This document shows, one piece after another, positions 60,310 through 64,000 of a DNA stretch of 64,000 bases. The stretch comes from Stomoxys calcitrans. Taxonomy: Eukaryota > Arthropoda > Insecta > Diptera > Muscidae. Location: NCBI RefSeq assembly GCF_963082655.1, contig NC_081553.1, positions 15,032,643-15,096,642 on the forward strand, written 5' to 3'. How positions within the stretch are numbered: the stretch's first letter is position 1; every line of letters begins with the position of its first letter. The notes beneath the pieces are model-generated. The model made no database searches, was not told the origin of the DNA, and saw nothing but the letters and a program-made list of their open reading frames with translations. Position numbers and translations under genes: made by a program.

Positions 60310-61456
60310 AACAAGTAAGAGCGTGCTATGTTCGGCCGGGCTGAATCATATATACACTCAACCATGAATCGCATTTGTCAAGTTCTTTGGGCGGTATATC
60401 TTTTTAGGCAATCAAAGAATAATGAATAAAAACTATTAACTATTGGAGATATATCAAGTTATAGAATTGCGCCTTGCGCGGGCTCAAGAAGCAAAATCGG
60501 GATATCGGTTTATATGGGAGCTATATCAAGCTATAGATCGATTCAGACCATATTAGACACGTATGTTGAAGGTCATGGGAGAAGAAGTTGTATAAAATTT
60601 CTGCCAAATCGGATAAGAATTGCTCCCTCTAGAGCTTCAAGAAGTCAAGACCTTAAATCGGTTTATATGACAGCTATATCAGGTTATGTAACGATTTGCG
60701 CCATACTAAGCACAGTTTTTGGAAGTCTTAATAAAACACGTCGTGCAAAATGTCATACTAAGTACAGTTTTTGGAAGTCATAACAAAAGACATCATGGAA
60801 AATTTCAGCCAAATCGGATAAGAATTGCACCCTCTAGTGGCTCAATAAGTCAAGACCCAATATCGGTTTATACGGCTGCTATATCAGGTTATGAACCAAT
60901 TTGAATCATACTTAGCAAAGGTTTTGGAAGTCTTAATGAAACCCCTCATACAAAATTTCAGCCAAATCGGATGAGAATTGCGCCCTCCAGAAGTCAAGAT
61001 CCAAGATCGGTTTATATGGCAGCTATACCAGGTTATGAACCGATTTGAATCATACTAAGCACAGCTGTTGGAAGTGGTACCAAAACTCCACGTGCAAAGT
61101 GGTACCAAAACACCACGTGGTACCAAAACACCACAGCCAAATCGGATAATAATTGCGTCCTCTAGTGGCTCAAGAAGTCAAGACCCCAGATAGGTTTATA
61201 TGGCAGCTATATCAAAACCCGGCCCGATTCGACCCATTTACAATCCCAACCGACCTACACTTATAAAAAGTATCAATGCAAAATTTCAAGCGGCTAGCTT
61301 TACTCCTACGAAAGTTAGCGTGCTTTCGACAGACAGATGGACAGACGGACGGACATAGCTATATATACTTTATGGGGTCTTAGACAAATATTTCGAGGAG
61401 TTATAAACAGAATGACGAAATTAGTATAACCCATCCTAATGGTGAAGGGTATAAAA
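60310..61456 (-). mobile_element. DINE-A, minus
   Basis: AACAAGTAAGAGCGTGCTATG, hairpin GGCCGGGCTGAATC and units. A local triplication of GTACCAAAACACCACG occurs near 61077-61135. It ends CTAATGGTGAAGGGTATAAA. Confidence 0.87.
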
Positions 61457-62019
61457 ATTATCAAGAGATGCATGCAATAAACAAATTTAAATTTAAATTT
61501 AAAGATGTGAATATTCTCATTTCCAAAGAATAGTGAGCTGTTGTAGTGGGAACTTCACCAGATTTTGACTTATATGGATTCTAATTATATCATTGAATAT
61601 ATATTGATAGATGTAAAGGCTAACACAGCTATGAAGATTTGTTTCATTTACAATTCCATGTGTTTCTATTATTACCACAATGACAAACAAAAGCGGATAC
61701 TCGTACTCGTTAAAAATTTCACAGTCGACTTGAAATCTGACAATACCCACCTGTTTATACCCACCACCCCGACCTAGGGTGGTGGATATAAACAATATTT
61801 GTTCCTTGCAAATAGAGGTGCCAAAAGCAACACTTCTCTGAAATGTGAAACTGAACCCATGTAGATTGTAGATTAATACAACTGCAAACAGGCGTGGTAT
61901 GTCAATAGAAATTTAACACATAAAAAATTTTAACTACTCCCCACATCAGTGAGTTGATACTAGGGTTGCTATATAAATTTCTGGACAATAATGAAAATAC
62001 AAATTTTTATCAGCAAAAA
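61457..62019. other. Unassigned sequence
   Basis: TATACCCACCACCCCGACC near 61757 and GGTGGTGGATATAAAC near 61780 look like two DINE-B tips back-to-back. Otherwise nothing. Confidence 0.35.
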
Positions 62020-62162
62020 GTTCGAAGGCGTTAAGTTCGGCCGGGCCAAACTTTGAATACCCACCACCTCGGGTATATATGTAAACCACCTTTCGTCAAA
62101 ATCCGTTGAAAAATACATACCTTATGTCCCATAGCAGCTATATCGAAATATGTTCCGATTTG
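62020..62162 (-). mobile_element. DINE-B hairpin end, minus, cut by a LOA tail
   Basis: GTTCGAAGGCGTTAAG, hairpin GGCCGGGCCAAAC, then AATACCCACCACCTCGGG up to TGTTCCGATTTGGTA. Confidence 0.8.
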
Positions 62163-62735
62163 GTACGAAGGCGTTAAGGCAGGTCATCTACCGGAGAAGG
62201 ACGAGGGAGTTGCTGGCGTTCGATAAAAGGTTGATGAGTACTTTGACAGGTGTCATAATCAGACACTGTGGCATAGGCCGCATGGCGGCGCGCATGGGGA
62301 TACCGCACAATGACTTCTGTAGGAGTTGCCTCGAAGAGGATGAGTAGAAGACTATTCAGCACTTGCTGTGTTCCTGTCCGGGTCTGCAGAGACGTAGGCT
62401 CTCCTTTCTGGGGAGCTGCTTCTTCTGTGATCTGGGTGAACATGCAAACGTTCCTCTGACATCTCTCCTGAGGTTTCTTGAGGGAACATGTTGGTTCCGA
62501 CGGGGGCGTAGCACAAGCTCCGGCGTAGGTAGATCCTTTCTTGCGAAAGGATGGGCGGATCTTCACCCCCCGCTCGGGTTTCTCCACTCCTACTGTCCTT
62601 TTCTTTTATTCGTGTATCACCTCTAGTACGAGGTCACATATTTTCTTTTTCTTCCCTTTCTCTAGGGTACCACAATGGATCAAACTGGCCTCCAAGTGGT
62701 GGGCGAGCCATTCAACCTAACCTAACCTAACCTAC
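62163..62735 (+). pseudogene. LOA-type LINE 3' end, 5' truncated
   Basis: Codes for HCGIGRMAARMGIPHNDFCR then SCLEEDE, and after a stop TIQHLLCSCPGLQRRRLSFL. This is the C-x2-C...H-x4-C zinc finger at the end of ORF2. The 3' untranslated part ends in CAACCTAACCTAACCTAACC. Confidence 0.75.
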
Positions 62736-63115
62736 GCTCCTCAATATCCTTCAGTTTCTTCCAAATCTGACCAGATTTTGATATAGCTGCCATATAGATC
62801 CATCTCACGATTTAGAGTCTTGGGCCCATAAAAGGCGCATTTATTTTTCCGATTTCGCTGAAATTTGGGACAGTGAGTTGTGTTAGACCCCTAAATATCC
62901 TTCTTGAAAATGGCCTAGATCGGTTCAGATTTAGATAAAGCTGCCATATAGATCGACCTCTCGGTTTAAGGTCTTGGCCCCATAAAAGGCACATTTATTA
63001 TTCGATTTCGTTGAAATTTGACACAATAACATATGTTAGGCTTTTCGACATCCGTGTCCTATATGGTTTAGATAGGTCTATACCTGGATATAGCTGCCAA
63101 AAAGACCAATATTGA
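62736..63115 (+). mobile_element. DINE-B internal fragment, plus
   Basis: GATATAGCTGCCATATAGAT, CCCATAAAAGGCGCATTTAT and CAGTGAGTTGTGTTAG units, ending at AGACCAATATTGAATAGTG. Orientation is opposite to the piece on the other side of the LOA tail. Confidence 0.78.
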
Positions 63116-64000
63116 ATAGTGATTTGTATTTGTTACGATTTGCAATTCTATGAAGTGAGTCCTCTTGGTTGTGATGGACACGGTGGCTAAGCCGGCTACT
63201 CGTCAGCAAAAGGGCAGATTCTTCCACCAGAGAACACTTCGAAACTGTAACATTAATATTTCGTGTCCAAAATATCATTAATTATCTACGGGATACAGAT
63301 GAATCGGACTGACAAAGAAAACCCCAAAAAAAACAAGACTAATAAACAGATACGATACGTCCTGGTCGATAATCAGTCAGTCGGTTGGAGCCGCCCTCCC
63401 CTTCCGCCGTTTAGCAAACCAGCGGCCTTCGTATTGCTCATGGCTCAAAATCTACAGCAATACCCTATCATAGATAAACTAGTCTGAATGTCTACATTAT
63501 CTCTTGGTCAGATGAAACCAACAGATAAAGCTTTTATTTTCCTTCGTTTTGTTCCCTCTCTTCATGATCAGCTGTTCGCCAACACCCCCCCACATCAACC
63601 AAAGAGAAAAACTTACTCCAACATCATTGTTTTAGCATAATCCATCAAAACGAAACTGTCGTACCATGCAATTCAAAAGAGAACATAGTTCTGTTAATTC
63701 TTTATTACTCTCTTCACAAACATTGATAAGAGAAAAATAGAAAAAAAAATGTACAAAGAATGAAAAAGAATACTCTTATGAGATTATTAAAAATAAGTGT
63801 TATACATTTAATTTCAACAATAAGAGAAAAGAAAAAAAAAAAAAATAATAATAATAATAAAGAAAGATAACAAAAGTTGTTGTTTATTGCTTAACTCTAA
63901 ACCTGACTTACCCCTGTTGTAACAGCGCTGTTGTACCCAGGAGAGTATATAAAAAAAAAATCGTAATCTTCGATCTGTTTAGCTTTTTTTTTCTTAGTTT
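63116..64000. other. Unique sequence
   Basis: A 74-codon frame at 63263 is unrecognised. The end is AT-rich with microsatellites. Confidence 0.35.
63828..63862. repeat. Poly-A/(AAT)n microsatellite
   Basis: An A run followed by six AAT repeats. Confidence 0.9.

Overview
The window is repeat-dense, gene-poor DNA from a higher fly, most likely a muscid calyptrate such as Stomoxys or a close relative. This rests on dozens of short interspersed elements with a conserved block near TATAAAGTATATATATTC and GATCTAGCCATG, a TATACCC end and a GGCC-rich hairpin end. That core resembles the Drosophila INE-1/DINE-1 non-autonomous Helitrons, and I recognise the specific variants from muscid genomes. The species call is inference. 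In this annotation DINE '+' means TATACCC end first and hairpin/ACTTGTT end last.

The only protein-coding host genes I can support are a tandem pair of two-exon genes at about 34.4-35.3 kb and 41.9-42.8 kb. They encode small secreted proteins of about 183 residues, probably CheA-like/ML-superfamily (DUF1091-type) proteins. Both share exon structure, phase-0 intron, TATA region and 3' flank. The segment between the copies is filled by a broken LOA-type non-LTR retrotransposon with a tRNA-derived SINE inside it, then a DINE. Coding exons of other genes were not seen. However, two homologous TATA-less candidate core promoters about 52 kb apart (A+1 near 1597 and 53990, both forward) suggest that first exons of one or two genes lie here and that much of the window may be intronic.

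Layout: 0.4-6 kb SINE, DINEs, a mariner MITE and a long TA microsatellite. 6-8 kb unique. 8.2-12.8 kb DINE-A and DINE-B. 13.8-15.3 kb a gypsy-type integrase scrap and an RTE-like LINE. 15.7-22.2 kb DINEs, an RNase H scrap and a 597-bp Tc1/IS630-type element. 22.2-23.4 kb a GC-richer tandem array (family C). 23.4-25 kb unique. 25-31.5 kb a DINE cluster. 31.5-34.2 kb a LOA RNase H fragment and a Jockey-type LINE. 34.2-43.1 kb the gene pair with LOA and DINE. 43.9-45.4 kb a second family C array in inverse orientation. 45.7-52.7 kb DINE subfamilies (one B nested in an A) and a SINE. 53.1-54.0 kb promoter-like block 2. 54.7-56.4 kb a pogo/Tigger-type relic with a mariner inside. 56.5-63.1 kb DINEs and a LOA tail ending in TAACC repeats. 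63.1-64 kb unique.

Nearly all open frames in the window are short and fall inside these repeats. The main interest is in the duplicated gene pair, the duplicated promoter-like block and the nested insertions, several of which show clean target sites.
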